From the NCBI RefSeq assembly GCF_018221465.1, contig NZ_JAAIKR010000013.1:1-64000 (forward strand): a DNA stretch of 64,000 nucleotides. Direction: 5' to 3'. The position numbers and the translations under genes are program-made. Source of the stretch: Shewanella intestini (GTDB lineage Bacteria; Pseudomonadota; Gammaproteobacteria; Enterobacterales; Shewanellaceae). Shown here piece by piece: positions 33,241-45,429 of the stretch. Every line of letters starts with the position of its first letter. Position 1 is the first letter of the stretch. A model generated the notes under the pieces. The model saw only the letters and a program-made list of their open reading frames with translations, searched no databases and was not told where the DNA came from.

Positions 33241-33256
33241 TGTTCCACGTGAAACA
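33241..33256. promoter_or_regulatory. parS-like ParB-binding site 1
   Basis: TGTTCCACGTGAAACA differs at one base from the widespread parS sequence TGTTTCACGTGAAACA (recalled). It lies between the fadA terminator and tusA, about 14.5 kb from the nearest end of dnaA. Two further sites at 36482 and 37755 support the call. Confidence 0.85.
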
Positions 33257-33398
33257 TATTCTAGGAAAATTATTTTTTTAGTAAAAAGCAACTTAAAGCT
33301 AAAAAACAGCCAATATCACATTAGCCAACACTAAACTTGGCAACAAAATTTTACCGGCGTAAAATTAGTTCTTTCCCGTTTTCGTAAAAAGAGTTTCG

Positions 33399-33644
33399 AT
33401 GAATACCACAAATGAACAAGCAAACCATCAACTAGATGCGCTTGGATTACGCTGTCCAGAACCCGTAATGATGATCCGCAAAACGGTTAGAAAAATGGCT
33501 GATGGCGAAACCTTATTGATCATTGCTGATGATCCAGCAACAACGCGTGATATTCCAAGCTTTTGTGAATTTATGGATCACACCTTAATTTCAAGTGAAA
33601 CCGCAACGACACCTTACCGCTACTTAATCAAAAAGGGATTATAA
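33399..33644 (+). CDS. tusA: Sulfur carrier protein TusA
   Basis: 81-residue SirA/TusA protein that relays sulfur from IscS toward tRNA 2-thiouridine synthesis. The active cysteine lies in [22 protein letters not shown] (about residues 12-33); the C-terminal beta-strand region follows. It is two bases before the MOSC gene, so a shared transcript is likely. The preceding 286 bases hold the fadA terminator and a parS-like site. Confidence 0.95.
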   Translation: MNTTNEQANHQLDALGLRCPEPVMMIRKTVRKMADGETLLIIADDPATTRDIPSFCEFMDHTLISSETATTPYRYLIKKGL

Positions 33645-33646
33645 CC

Positions 33647-34087
33647 ATGCCAACATTAGCAGCTATTGCCTTTAAAGATAAAAAACGCGGCATCATGAAA
33701 CCGCTTCAATCTGCTAATGTAACCACAGAATCCGGTGTCGAAAATGATATTTTTGGCCGCCCAGGAAAACGCCAAGTGACCATCATGTCGCAACAACAAT
33801 GGCAACAAGCCTGTGATGAGCTTAATCAACAACTAGACTGGTTGACTCGACGAGTAAACCTACTTATTGATGGCTATACTTTTTGCGCAACTGATGTTGG
33901 GAAACGCATCTACCTTGGTGAGAGTACAATCTTAGAAATCACAGGAGAAACAGACCCTTGCAGCAAAATGGAAAAATCAGTTACCGGTTTAGAAGCGGCG
34001 CTGACACTGGATTGGCGCGGCGGTATCACCGCAAAAGTCATCGCTAGCGGTCACATTACAATTGCAGATACCGTTGTTATAAAATAG
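33647..34087 (+). CDS. MOSC-domain protein
   Basis: 146-residue protein resembling a stand-alone MOSC domain: GVENDIFGRPGKRQVTIMS, LGESTILEITGETDPCSKMEKS (with the conserved MOSC cysteine, as in GEPCxxC-like sites) and GGITAKVIASGHI. MOSC proteins carry sulfur for molybdenum cofactor-related chemistry or detoxify N-hydroxylated bases. Its place directly after tusA, another sulfur carrier, suggests sulfur transfer, but the substrate is not visible. Confidence 0.8.
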   Translation: MPTLAAIAFKDKKRGIMKPLQSANVTTESGVENDIFGRPGKRQVTIMSQQQWQQACDELNQQLDWLTRRVNLLIDGYTFCATDVGKRIYLGESTILEITGETDPCSKMEKSVTGLEAALTLDWRGGITAKVIASGHITIADTVVIK

Positions 34088-34544
34088 CCATAAACACCCG
34101 AGCTAGATTCAACATATCAATCAATATTTCACAAGAAAACGTAATTGCTATTCGGTTATAGCTTAGCTGACTTAATCTACGTATTTATGCCAACATCCAG
34201 CAGAACCTGATAACACTAAAATTGATTTGCTTCAGTCAATAACGGCAAAATTAATCAGTAAATGCCATCACTACCAAATATCCACTACTCACAACATCAA
34301 CATCAACATCAACATCAACATCAACATCAACATCAACATCAACAGATTAAAACCTACCGATACACATACAGATCTCAAACTACCACTTAAAACCACATCA
34401 CAAATGCAACAGCTATTGTCATAAAAAGAAACATAAATAAACTATCGTTAACCTGTCGTTTATGAGATAAATTGTCACCATCGTATTGAGTTGCACCTCG
34501 TTGTTACTCAAATTCTAATAACAATAACGTTCAATGGAAATGAT
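34088..34544. other. 457-base intergenic stretch with a hexanucleotide repeat
   Basis: No gene is supported here. The only structure is the CAACAT tandem repeat at 34292-34344 and a generally AT-rich promoter region for the downstream exported amidohydrolase. An open frame across the repeat encodes a low-complexity Asn-Ile string and is not credible as a protein. Confidence 0.6.
34292..34344. repeat. Tandem hexanucleotide repeat, CAACAT x 8
   Basis: Eight perfect copies of CAACAT (34292-34339) plus a partial copy. It is about 200 bases upstream of the 34545 gene. As a short perfect microsatellite it could vary in copy number by slippage. Confidence 0.95.
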
Positions 34545-37500
34545 ATGTTTACTCAAAAACTCACTCCCATTTATACCGCAGTTGCATTAACGCTGGGGAT
34601 ATCAACCACCGCTTTTGCTGAAGACGAAAAAAAACAATGGCAGGTTAATGCCCCTGCAGAAGCACCACTTGAGAAAGTCGATATAAGTGTAAATGAAGGC
34701 ACTTGGATGAATGTGAGTGTTTCACCAGACGGCAAGACGATCGTCTTTGACTTATTAGGCGATATTTACCAAATGCCTATTTCAGGTGGTGAAGCCAAAC
34801 CAATCGCGACGGGTATCGCGTGGCAAATGCAACCTGTATATAGCCCAGATGGAAAATATATTGCATTTACCTCAGATGAAGATGGCGGAGATAATATATG
34901 GATAATGGATGCTGATGGCAGCAATCCACACCCTGTAACCACAGAAACGTTTAGATTACTAAACAGCCCAGCATGGAGTCCTGATTCACAATATATTGTT
35001 GCCAGAAAGCATTTCACCGCAAGCCGCAGCCTTGGCGCTGGTGAAGTTTGGCTGTATCACGTAGCTGGTGGTGAAGGCGTAAAATTAACAGAGCGCCCGA
35101 ATGATCAAAAAGATTTAGGTGAACCAGCATACTCACCAGACGGTCGGTATATCTATTTCAGCCAAGATGCTACACCAGGAAAGACCTTTCACTATTCAAA
35201 AGACTCAGTCAAAGGTATTTACAAAATCAAACGTTACGACACCGTAACAGGCGATATCAAAGTACTTATACAAGGAACGGGTGGCGCAATTCGACCAACC
35301 CCTAGCCCTGATGGTGAAAAACTCGCTTACATTAAACGCGACGGCTTTCAGTCAACATTATATTTATTAGATTTAAAATCAGGTGAACGCACCAAGCTTT
35401 ATGACAAGTTAGACCGTGACATGCAAGAGACATGGGCCATTCATGGTGTATACCCAACAATGTCATGGACTAAAGACAATAAAGATATTGTATTTTGGGC
35501 TAACGGCAAAATTAACCGTTTAAACGTTGATAAACAAACGGTTTCTGATATCCCGTTCAGCGTAAAAACGCAGCTTGATGTTCAGCCTTCAGTACGCTTT
35601 GCCCAAGATCTTGATAAAGACCAATTTGATGTAAAAATGCTACGAATGGCACAGGTTTCGCCTAATGGGGAAAAAGTGGTATTTGAAGCGCTTGGTAAAA
35701 TTTGGATACGTGATATCAAAGATGGCAAGCAAAAGCGACTGACTCGCTTGGCTAACAACGTTAACGAGCTTTTCCCACAATGGTCTCGAGACGGTAAAAA
35801 AATCGTCTACACAACGTGGAATGACCAAGATCAAGGTTCAGTCAGGGTCATTAGTGCTCGTGGCGGTAAATCTAAAAAATTGACCACTGAACCCGGTAAA
35901 TATGTTGAACCAACATTTTCTCCTAATGGCAAAACCATTGTATTTCGTAAAGCAAAAGGCGGATATGTCACTCCTCGCACTTGGTCACAAGAGCCAGGCT
36001 TATATCAAGTTGATGTAAAAGGTAAACAAACCACCTTTATCAACGCGAGCGGTTATCAACCCCAATTTGGTAATGATAATTCCCGCGTGTACTTCATGGA
36101 CTATGGTGACACACCAGAGTTGGCCTCTATCAGCCTGCAAGGTCACGACAAACGCACACACTACAGCAGTAAACATGCCACCGAATTTAGAGTATCACCA
36201 GACGGCGAGCATTTAGCATTTGCAGAACGCTTCCGCGTCTATGTCACCCCATTTGCTAAGCATGGTGAAACTGTCAGTATTGGACCAAAAGCCAATAACC
36301 TACCAGTTACTCAGTTAAGTGTTAGAGCTGGCGAGAGTATCAGCTGGAACAATGACAGTAATGAACTTTATTGGACTTTAGGACCAGAACTTTACCAAGC
36401 CAAAGTTGACACTCTCTATTCCGATAAAAACCCTGAACCTGCGCCAGCAATCAATAATATCGGCTTTAAAGTTGACGCAGATGTTCCACGTGGAACAGTA
36501 GTATTTGTTGGCGGACAAGTTATCACTATGGAAAATGACAAAGTCATTCAAAACGGTGTGGTTATTGTTAAAGACAACAAAATTATCACGGTCGGCGATG
36601 CTAGCACGCAAGTACCAAGTGGCGCACAAGTTATCGATATAAAAGGCAAAACAATTATGCCGGGAATATTCGATGCTCACGCACACGGCGCACAAGGTGA
36701 TGATGAAATTATCCCGCAACAAAACTGGCAAATGTATTCAGGTTTATCACTTGGGGTAACCGCAATACACGATCCATCTAATGACACTACCGAAATTTTT
36801 GCCGCTTCAGAGCAACAAAAAGCCGGTAACATTGTTGGTCCACGGATATTCTCAACTGGTACCATTTTATATGGTGCAAATGCACCGGGTTACACCTCTC
36901 ATGTTGACTCACTTGATGACGCTAAATTCCATTTAGAACGTCTGAAGAAAGTAGGCGCATTCAGTGTTAAAAGTTACAACCAGCCTCGTCGAAACCAACG
37001 TCAACAAGTTATTCAGGCCGCACGCGAGCTTGAAATGATGGTCGTTCCTGAAGGCGGCAGCTTAATGCAGCATAACTTGACGATGATTGCCGACGGCCAC
37101 ACGACTGTTGAACATTCATTACCGGCAGGTGCAATTTACAATGACATCAAACAATTCTGGAGCCAAACTGAAGTGGCTTACACTCCAACGTTAGTGGTTG
37201 CATATGGTGGCATTTCTGGCGAGCACTACTGGTACGACAAAACGGACGTATGGGCACATCCACGGTTAAGCATGTATGTCCCTGACGACTTACTTAATGC
37301 GCGTTCAATGCGCCGTACCACAGCACCGGATGAACATTACAACCACTTTAATGTTACTCGTGTTGCCAATGAATTAAACGAGATAGGCATTCCAGCTAAT
37401 ATCGGTGCACACGGGCAACGAGAAGGCTTGGCTGCACATTGGGAAATGTGGATGTTTGCTCAAGGAGGTATGAGCAACATGGACGTACTTAAAACAGCAA

Positions 37501-37727
37501 CCATTAACCCAGCTACAACTTTTGGCATGGATCATCAACTAGGCTCTATTAAAGAAGGTAAGTTAGCTGACTTAATCGTAATTGACGGAAATCCACTTAA
37601 AGATATCCGTTCAACTGATAAAGTCACTTACACCATGGCAAACGGTAAACTGTACAACGCAGAAACCATGAACCAGCTTAATGGTGATAAACGTCAACGC
37701 AAGACATTCTTCTTTGAAGATAAGTAA
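34545..37727 (+). CDS. Exported TolB-like beta-propeller / amidohydrolase fusion
   Basis: About 1060 residues. The ATG at 34545, preceded by GGAAATG, gives a signal peptide (MFTQKLTPIYTAVALTLGISTTAFA). Residues ~30-640 contain repeated WD40-like PD40/TolB blades (VSPDGKTIVF, YSPDGKYIAF, WSPDSQYIV, FSPNGKTIVF, VSPDGEHLAF). Residues ~660-1060 are an amidohydrolase domain with the metal motif DAHAHGAQGDD, HTTVEHSLP and the terminal GKLADLIVIDGNPL. Secreted periplasmic enzymes of this architecture are known in marine gammaproteobacteria; substrate unknown. A parS-like site lies inside the coding sequence at 36482. Confidence 0.88.
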   Translation: MFTQKLTPIYTAVALTLGISTTAFAEDEKKQWQVNAPAEAPLEKVDISVNEGTWMNVSVSPDGKTIVFDLLGDIYQMPISGGEAKPIATGIAWQMQPVYSPDGKYIAFTSDEDGGDNIWIMDADGSNPHPVTTETFRLLNSPAWSPDSQYIVARKHFTASRSLGAGEVWLYHVAGGEGVKLTERPNDQKDLGEPAYSPDGRYIYFSQDATPGKTFHYSKDSVKGIYKIKRYDTVTGDIKVLIQGTGGAIRPTPSPDGEKLAYIKRDGFQSTLYLLDLKSGERTKLYDKLDRDMQETWAIHGVYPTMSWTKDNKDIVFWANGKINRLNVDKQTVSDIPFSVKTQLDVQPSVRFAQDLDKDQFDVKMLRMAQVSPNGEKVVFEALGKIWIRDIKDGKQKRLTRLANNVNELFPQWSRDGKKIVYTTWNDQDQGSVRVISARGGKSKKLTTEPGKYVEPTFSPNGKTIVFRKAKGGYVTPRTWSQEPGLYQVDVKGKQTTFINASGYQPQFGNDNSRVYFMDYGDTPELASISLQGHDKRTHYSSKHATEFRVSPDGEHLAFAERFRVYVTPFAKHGETVSIGPKANNLPVTQLSVRAGESISWNNDSNELYWTLGPELYQAKVDTLYSDKNPEPAPAINNIGFKVDADVPRGTVVFVGGQVITMENDKVIQNGVVIVKDNKIITVGDASTQVPSGAQVIDIKGKTIMPGIFDAHAHGAQGDDEIIPQQNWQMYSGLSLGVTAIHDPSNDTTEIFAASEQQKAGNIVGPRIFSTGTILYGANAPGYTSHVDSLDDAKFHLERLKKVGAFSVKSYNQPRRNQRQQVIQAARELEMMVVPEGGSLMQHNLTMIADGHTTVEHSLPAGAIYNDIKQFWSQTEVAYTPTLVVAYGGISGEHYWYDKTDVWAHPRLSMYVPDDLLNARSMRRTTAPDEHYNHFNVTRVANELNEIGIPANIGAHGQREGLAAHWEMWMFAQGGMSNMDVLKTATINPATTFGMDHQLGSIKEGKLADLIVIDGNPLKDIRSTDKVTYTMANGKLYNAETMNQLNGDKRQRKTFFFEDK
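36482..36497. promoter_or_regulatory. parS-like ParB-binding site 2, inside a gene
   Basis: TGTTCCACGTGGAACA is a perfect 16-base palindrome of the Pseudomonas-type parS form. It encodes part of the exported amidohydrolase (DVPRGTVV region). Confidence 0.85.
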
Positions 37728-37746
37728 ACCTAAGCATGAATAAAAT

Positions 37747-37780
37747 AAAAAGGGTGTTCCACGTGGAACACCCTTTTTTT
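37747..37780. terminator. Terminator hairpin built on a parS palindrome
   Basis: AAAAAGGGTGTTCCAC pairs with GTGGAACACCCTTTTT, ending in T-run on the plus strand and A-run on the other. It closes the rightward amidohydrolase gene and the leftward tag gene. Its centre (37755-37770) is itself a perfect parS-like 16-mer. Confidence 0.88.
37755..37770. promoter_or_regulatory. parS-like ParB-binding site 3
   Basis: TGTTCCACGTGGAACA, identical to the site at 36482 and 1.27 kb from it. Because it forms the stem of a terminator it could be conserved for either reason; the exact identity with site 2 favours ParB binding. Confidence 0.8.
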
Positions 37781-37799
37781 ATATTCACAGATGAACATC

Positions 37800-38360
37800 T
37801 TATTGACCGTATCGGAAACAGTCCGTTGTATGGTCATTAACCATGCCAACCTCCTGCATAAAGGCATAGCAAATTGTTGGACCGACAAAGTTAAAACCTA
37901 ATTTTTTTAGTGCTTTGGACATTGCTTCAGACTCTGCAGTTTGTGCCGGGACCTGCACCATTGAAGAAAAGTGATTGACTTTAGGTTTCCCACCAACAAA
38001 GCTCCACAGGAACTCGCTAAAATCACCGCCATTGGCTTCAAACGCTAGCAAGGCTTTAGCATTTCGAATAATTGAATTAACCTTTAAGCGATTACGAACA
38101 ATGCCAGGCTCTAACAATAAAGCCTCTACTTTGGCGTCATCAAAGGTAGCAATAATATTGGCATCAAAATTAGCAAATAGCGCTTCATAGTTTTGTTGTT
38201 TTTTTAGAATAGTAATCCAAGATAAACCCGCCTGCTGCCCATCCAAACAAAGCTTTGCGAATAAATCTTGTTTATCGTAAACCGGACGCCCCCAAACCTC
38301 ATCATGATAACGTTGGTAAATTTCATCTTCACTTACCCAATGGCAGCGTTTGATATCCAT
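37800..38360 (-). CDS. tag: DNA-3-methyladenine glycosylase I
   Basis: Removes 3-methyladenine from alkylated DNA. The zinc site is built from an N-terminal Cys/His (DIKRCHWV) and the C-terminal HTTDCFR. YHDEVWGRPVYD, LCLDGQQAGLSWITIL and WSFVGGKP are family stretches containing the catalytic-pocket residues. The length of 186 residues is normal. It is divergent from glyQ, sharing a 118-base promoter gap. Confidence 0.95.
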   Translation of the reverse strand: MDIKRCHWVSEDEIYQRYHDEVWGRPVYDKQDLFAKLCLDGQQAGLSWITILKKQQNYEALFANFDANIIATFDDAKVEALLLEPGIVRNRLKVNSIIRNAKALLAFEANGGDFSEFLWSFVGGKPKVNHFSSMVQVPAQTAESEAMSKALKKLGFNFVGPTICYAFMQEVGMVNDHTTDCFRYGQ

Positions 38361-38478
38361 AATCTTGTATCCAAAATTAAAATTGCTTAGTACGTTAGAA
38401 AATAACCTACATAAGCCGTTATCTACAAGGTATAATCAATACCATTTTCTATTCAGCCTAACCAGTAGATAAGCGGAC

Positions 38479-39384
38479 ATGACGACGAAACACGACGTAA
38501 AAACATTCCAGGGCTTTATTATGACCCTGCAGGAATACTGGGCGCAGCAAGGTTGCGCAATCGTACAACCATTAGATATGGAAGTCGGTGCAGGTACTTT
38601 TCACCCTATGACTTTTTTGCGTTCATTAGGGCCAGAACCAATGAGCAGCGCATATGTACAACCGTCTCGCAGACCAACCGATGGTCGTTACGGTGACAAC
38701 CCTAACCGCCTGCAACACTACTATCAATTCCAAGTAGTTTTAAAGCCATCACCTGATAATATTCAAGAACTATACCTAGGCTCATTAGAAGCACTTGGTG
38801 TCGACATGAATGTACATGATGTACGCTTTGTAGAAGACAACTGGGAGTCTCCTACGCTTGGTGCATGGGGTTTAGGTTGGGAAGTTTGGTTAAATGGTAT
38901 GGAAGTATCACAGTTTACCTACTTCCAACAAGTTGGTGGCTTAGAGTGTTCTCCCGTTACAGGTGAAATGACATACGGCCTTGAGCGACTCGCTATGTAC
39001 ATTCAAGAAGTCGACAGCGTATACGATCTAGTATGGACCGACGGTCCAATGGGTAAAGTCATGTACGGTGACATTTTCCACCAAAACGAAGTAGAACAAT
39101 CGACCTATAACTTTGAACATGCAAATGTTGAAGTGCTATTTAAGCAATTTGATGATTGTGAAAAAGCTTGTCAGCACCTACTTGGTCTAGAAAAACCTCT
39201 ACCGCTACCCGCCTACGAACAAGTGATGAGAGCATCGCACTCGTTTAACTTACTCGACGCGCGTCATGCTATTTCGGTAACCGAACGTCAACGTTATATT
39301 TTGCGTGTTCGCACCATGGCAAAAGGTGTAGCAGAAGCCTATTATCAAGCCCGTGAAGCTCTTGGCTTCCCAATGTGTAAGTAG
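38479..39384 (+). CDS. glyQ: Glycyl-tRNA synthetase alpha subunit
   Basis: Catalytic subunit of the bacterial alpha2-beta2 glycyl-tRNA synthetase. The protein is highly like E. coli GlyQ throughout ([80 protein letters not shown]). It has 301 residues. glyS follows after 10 bases with its own RBS. Confidence 0.98.
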   Translation: MTTKHDVKTFQGFIMTLQEYWAQQGCAIVQPLDMEVGAGTFHPMTFLRSLGPEPMSSAYVQPSRRPTDGRYGDNPNRLQHYYQFQVVLKPSPDNIQELYLGSLEALGVDMNVHDVRFVEDNWESPTLGAWGLGWEVWLNGMEVSQFTYFQQVGGLECSPVTGEMTYGLERLAMYIQEVDSVYDLVWTDGPMGKVMYGDIFHQNEVEQSTYNFEHANVEVLFKQFDDCEKACQHLLGLEKPLPLPAYEQVMRASHSFNLLDARHAISVTERQRYILRVRTMAKGVAEAYYQAREALGFPMCK

Positions 39385-39394
39385 AGGAATTAGC

Positions 39395-41464
39395 ATGAAA
39401 TTTGAAAACTTACTCATTGAGGTGGGTACAGCAGAATTACCGCCAAAAGCGTTACGTAAATTAGCCGAATCGTTTTTAGCAAACTTCACTGAAGAACTCA
39501 CTAAAGCGGATCTTGGATTCGAAACAGCCACTTGGCATGCCGCACCACGCCGTTTAGCGTTATCAGTTACCCAGCTTGCACTTGCTCAAGCAGATAAAGT
39601 TGTTGAAAAACGTGGTCCTGCCATTGCGCAAGCATTTGATGGCGAAGGTAATCCAACCAAGGCTGCTATGGGTTGGGCACGTGGCAATGGTATTACGGTT
39701 GAGCAAGCTGAGCGATTAAAAACCGACAAAGGCGAATGGCTATTACATAAAGCCAGTGTGATTGGTGTTGAAACCAAAACCTTAATTGCCGACATGGCGC
39801 AAAAAGCATTAGATAAGTTACCTATTCCTAAGCCAATGCGTTGGGGGAGTAATAAGATTCAATTTATCCGCCCTGTTAATACCGTTACCATGTTACTTGG
39901 CGATGAACTTATTGCCGGTAAATTATTAGGTGTTGAATCAGCTCGTACCATTCGTGGTCACCGTTTTATGGGGCAAAAAAGCTTTGAATTGAGCCACGCA
40001 GATAACTATTTGTCTGAGCTTGAAACCCAAGGCAAAGTTATGGCCGACTATCAACGCCGTAAAGATATAATCGTTGCAGGTGCACAACAAGCGGCAAAAG
40101 ATATCAATGGTGTTGTTGAGCTAGAAGAAGACTTATTAGAAGAAGTCACGTCATTGGTTGAATGGCCAGTTGTGCTTACCGCGAACTTTGAAGAAAAGTT
40201 TTTAGACGTGCCAGCAGAAGCTTTGGTTTACACAATGAAAGGCGATCAAAAATACTTCCCAGTATTTGATAAAGCCGGCAAGTTATTACCTCACTTTATT
40301 TTTGTCACCAACATTGAGTCTAAAGACCCACAACAAATTATTGCGGGTAATGAAAAAGTGGTTCGTCCTCGTTTGGCTGATGCTGAGTTCTTCTTTGAAA
40401 CAGACAAGAAAAATAGCCTTGAATCTCGTTTAAGTAGCCTTGAAACAGTCGTGTTCCAAAAGCAACTTGGCACCATTAAAGACCGCGTAAACCGCATTTC
40501 AGAAATGGCTGGTTACATTGCCACTAAAATAAATGCTGATAGCGACCAAGCTGCTCGTGCAGGTTTGTTGTCTAAATCAGATTTAATGACCAACATGGTC
40601 ATGGAATTTACCGATCTTCAGGGCACCATGGGCATGCATTACGCTCGCCTTGATGGTGAAACTGAAGCTGTTGCCCTCGCCTTAGCTGAGCAATATAAAC
40701 CGAAGTTTTCTGGCGATACCGTACCGAGTGCGCCAACCTCTATTTGTGTTGCACTCGCTGAAAAACTTGACACTTTAGTCGGGGTTTTTGGTATTGGCCA
40801 AGCACCAAAAGGCGCTGCAGATCCATTTGCATTACGCCGCGCTGCCATTGGTATCATTCGGATTTGTTTAGAGAACAATCTACCATTAGATTTGGTTGAT
40901 TTAATTGCTAAAGCACAATCATTGCACGGTGAAAACCTAAGCAATGATAACGTTGCCGAACAAGCATTAGAGTTCTTTATGGGTCGTTTCCGCGCTTGGT
41001 ATCAAGATCACGGAGTAAGTGTTGACGTTATTTTAGCGGTATTAGCACGTCGCCCTACTTCACCCGCTGACTTTGAAAGCCGTATTAAAGCGGTAGCTCA
41101 CTTTAGAACACTGGAGCAAGCATCAGCATTAGCTGCGGCAAACAAACGTGTCTCTAACATTTTGGCCAAAGTTGACGGTGATGTAGCAACAACGGTTAAT
41201 TCAAGCTTGTTAGTTGAAGCGGCTGAAAAGGCATTAGCTGAAAAATTAGCTGAACTTCAGCCTAAGCTGGCTCCCTTATTTGCTGCAGCAAACTATCAAC
41301 AAGCACTTGCCTTGTTGGCTGATTTACGTGACAGTGTTGATACCTTCTTCGAAGATGTCATGGTGATGGCTGATGATGAAGCGCTGAAGAATAACCGTTT
41401 AGCGCTGTTAAGCAGCTTACGTGAGCAATTCCTTCACGCGGCGGATATTTCGCTACTTCAATAA
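39395..41464 (+). CDS. glyS: Glycyl-tRNA synthetase beta subunit
   Basis: tRNA-binding subunit, 689 residues. I place the start at the ATG at 39395 ([23 protein letters not shown]), preceded by AGAGGAAT; the upstream in-frame extension lies inside glyQ. The family stretches [34 protein letters not shown] and HYARLDGE are present, with an HD-like region and a C-terminal anticodon-binding DALR-like domain. A terminator follows at 41501. Confidence 0.97.
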   Translation: MKFENLLIEVGTAELPPKALRKLAESFLANFTEELTKADLGFETATWHAAPRRLALSVTQLALAQADKVVEKRGPAIAQAFDGEGNPTKAAMGWARGNGITVEQAERLKTDKGEWLLHKASVIGVETKTLIADMAQKALDKLPIPKPMRWGSNKIQFIRPVNTVTMLLGDELIAGKLLGVESARTIRGHRFMGQKSFELSHADNYLSELETQGKVMADYQRRKDIIVAGAQQAAKDINGVVELEEDLLEEVTSLVEWPVVLTANFEEKFLDVPAEALVYTMKGDQKYFPVFDKAGKLLPHFIFVTNIESKDPQQIIAGNEKVVRPRLADAEFFFETDKKNSLESRLSSLETVVFQKQLGTIKDRVNRISEMAGYIATKINADSDQAARAGLLSKSDLMTNMVMEFTDLQGTMGMHYARLDGETEAVALALAEQYKPKFSGDTVPSAPTSICVALAEKLDTLVGVFGIGQAPKGAADPFALRRAAIGIIRICLENNLPLDLVDLIAKAQSLHGENLSNDNVAEQALEFFMGRFRAWYQDHGVSVDVILAVLARRPTSPADFESRIKAVAHFRTLEQASALAAANKRVSNILAKVDGDVATTVNSSLLVEAAEKALAEKLAELQPKLAPLFAAANYQQALALLADLRDSVDTFFEDVMVMADDEALKNNRLALLSSLREQFLHAADISLLQ

Positions 41465-41500
41465 GTATTGATTGCCTGCAATTGCAGTTAAATCATAATG

Positions 41501-41525
41501 AAAAAGCGCCAATAGGCGCTTTTTT
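41501..41525 (+). terminator. Terminator of glyQS
   Basis: AAAAAGCGCC (41501-41510), loop AATA, GGCGCTTTTT (41515-41524). The following ~260 bases up to the HDOD gene end (41785) contain no gene or structure I can support. Confidence 0.9.
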
Positions 41526-41784
41526 GTATTCGTTCGTTGTATTAATTTTAAAGTAGCAAGCAGACAAGACTCGGACGGTGTCCCCTCTATGCCTCATCAT
41601 CACAATTTGTAAGACAACCTTTATAACAATAATCGTCGCCTAATAACAGGCAACAGGCATGATGATAAAAAACACCACACCATAAAAATAACGCTGTTTT
41701 GTAGAATATTTTATTTAACAATCATACGGTTAGCACAAGTACAGCCTTGATAAAAACAAACGCATACCGATAATAATAATGTCA

Positions 41785-42867
41785 TTAAAATTGCTGTAAT
41801 TTTTGATGAAGCACCTCAAAATCGGCCATTGAAACACCAACGGTTTCGATTAGCATCTCTAACGTTGTTTCAGGCAATTTATTAGCCTGTTTGAGCATAG
41901 AGCATTCACTAATAATGTTTGCTTGCCATATCACTCTAGATAAGCCAGATTGAGGCTCAATGCTGGTATTAGCCAGCTCAGTTAAGTTGCTGGAAAACGT
42001 TGCTGGTAACTGCCACTGCTTGGCCAATAGCGCACTTAACGTTAAAGATTTCGTTGTCATTACCTGACTGAAAAGTAATGATCTTGGCTGCTCTCCGGGT
42101 TCTGCTTGATAAAATGCATCGATGATCAATTTGAAAATGGCAAGCTTGCCAACGTCATGCAACAGTCCCAGCAAAAAAGCAGAATCAGCATCTTCGTCAG
42201 CCAACTCACTGGCTAAAAAAGCTACCTGCATTGAATGACGCCAAATTTGCGCACCAAAGCGACGAAAGTAAATAGGCTTAATATCAATCATTTCGCGTGA
42301 TAAACACGTAGTCACAAAGCGTCGTAATTGTGTTCGACCGACTTGAACAAGCGCTTGCTGTAGGCTCGTGACATCATTTTCACTGCGCTTAAATGCGGCA
42401 GAGTTACACAGTTTTAGCACTTCCACACTCAACAATGGATCTTGCTCAATTAATGCAAGTAACTCTTTATTTTCAATACTTTCATCAGCAAGTTTTTTAT
42501 CTAATTCAATAATTTTATTGGGTAATTTAAGAACAGTATCAGCAATGTCTTTAACTGAACTTAAAGCGATTTCTATTTCAGCCATCACTTTACGCTCAAG
42601 GTTATTCGCTGTGCCACTCATTGCATGAGATTGTTGAGAAAATAACAGTCCATAGAATAGCGAAGCTAAATCAACGGCAGCAGCGCAGCTTTGTTCTGTT
42701 TTTACAGGCATACGTTGAGCGACATCGGCATTAGCCGAGTTAGATATTGATTGTGCAAGGCTTTGTTGCTTTTGTTGACGTTTAACTGAAGCAGAGGCAC
42801 CGGTAAATTTAGGCTGCGGTTTTTTATCACGGATATTAAACAGTTTTTTAAATAAGCCAACCACCAC
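41785..42867 (-). CDS. HDOD-domain signalling protein
   Basis: About 360 residues. The first ~110 form a basic, low-complexity stretch (KKPQPKFTGASASVKRQQKQQSLAQS). From about residue 110 an HDOD domain follows (VLKLPNKIIELDKKL, IEQDPLLSVEVLKLCNSAAF, AFLLGLLHDVGKLAIFKL). The HD pair in LLHDVGK is retained, although HDOD proteins are usually non-catalytic and mediate signalling or stress responses. The start is GTG (42867, or the adjacent GTG at 42864) with AAGG upstream. The target is unknown. Confidence 0.85.
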   Translation of the reverse strand: MVVGLFKKLFNIRDKKPQPKFTGASASVKRQQKQQSLAQSISNSANADVAQRMPVKTEQSCAAAVDLASLFYGLLFSQQSHAMSGTANNLERKVMAEIEIALSSVKDIADTVLKLPNKIIELDKKLADESIENKELLALIEQDPLLSVEVLKLCNSAAFKRSENDVTSLQQALVQVGRTQLRRFVTTCLSREMIDIKPIYFRRFGAQIWRHSMQVAFLASELADEDADSAFLLGLLHDVGKLAIFKLIIDAFYQAEPGEQPRSLLFSQVMTTKSLTLSALLAKQWQLPATFSSNLTELANTSIEPQSGLSRVIWQANIISECSMLKQANKLPETTLEMLIETVGVSMADFEVLHQKLQQF

Positions 42868-42945
42868 GGTTTTGACCTTATAGCAATTTTATAATTTGAA
42901 TATATTTTACGCCCATTATTACCAATCAGTAATAAGAATATGATA

Positions 42946-42978
42946 AAAAAATAAGGCACCCGAAGGTGCCTTATTTTT
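42946..42978 (-). terminator. Terminator of gyrB
   Basis: ATAAGGCACC, CGAA loop, GGTGCCTTAT, with A- and T-runs on both sides. On the minus strand it follows the gyrB stop by 16 bases. Confidence 0.9.
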
Positions 42979-42993
42979 AATAACGCATAATAA

Positions 42994-45429
<2,436 letters not shown>

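Noticed and set aside
34227-34424. Open frame of 65 codons with an Asn-Ile repeat
   Set aside because: It exists only because the CAACAT hexamer has no stop in this frame; no RBS and no other protein-like sequence.
42868-42993. Possible small gene between the HDOD gene and gyrB
   Set aside because: The stretch holds only the gyrB terminator and AT-rich sequence; the 85-codon frame there overlaps the HDOD gene out of frame.
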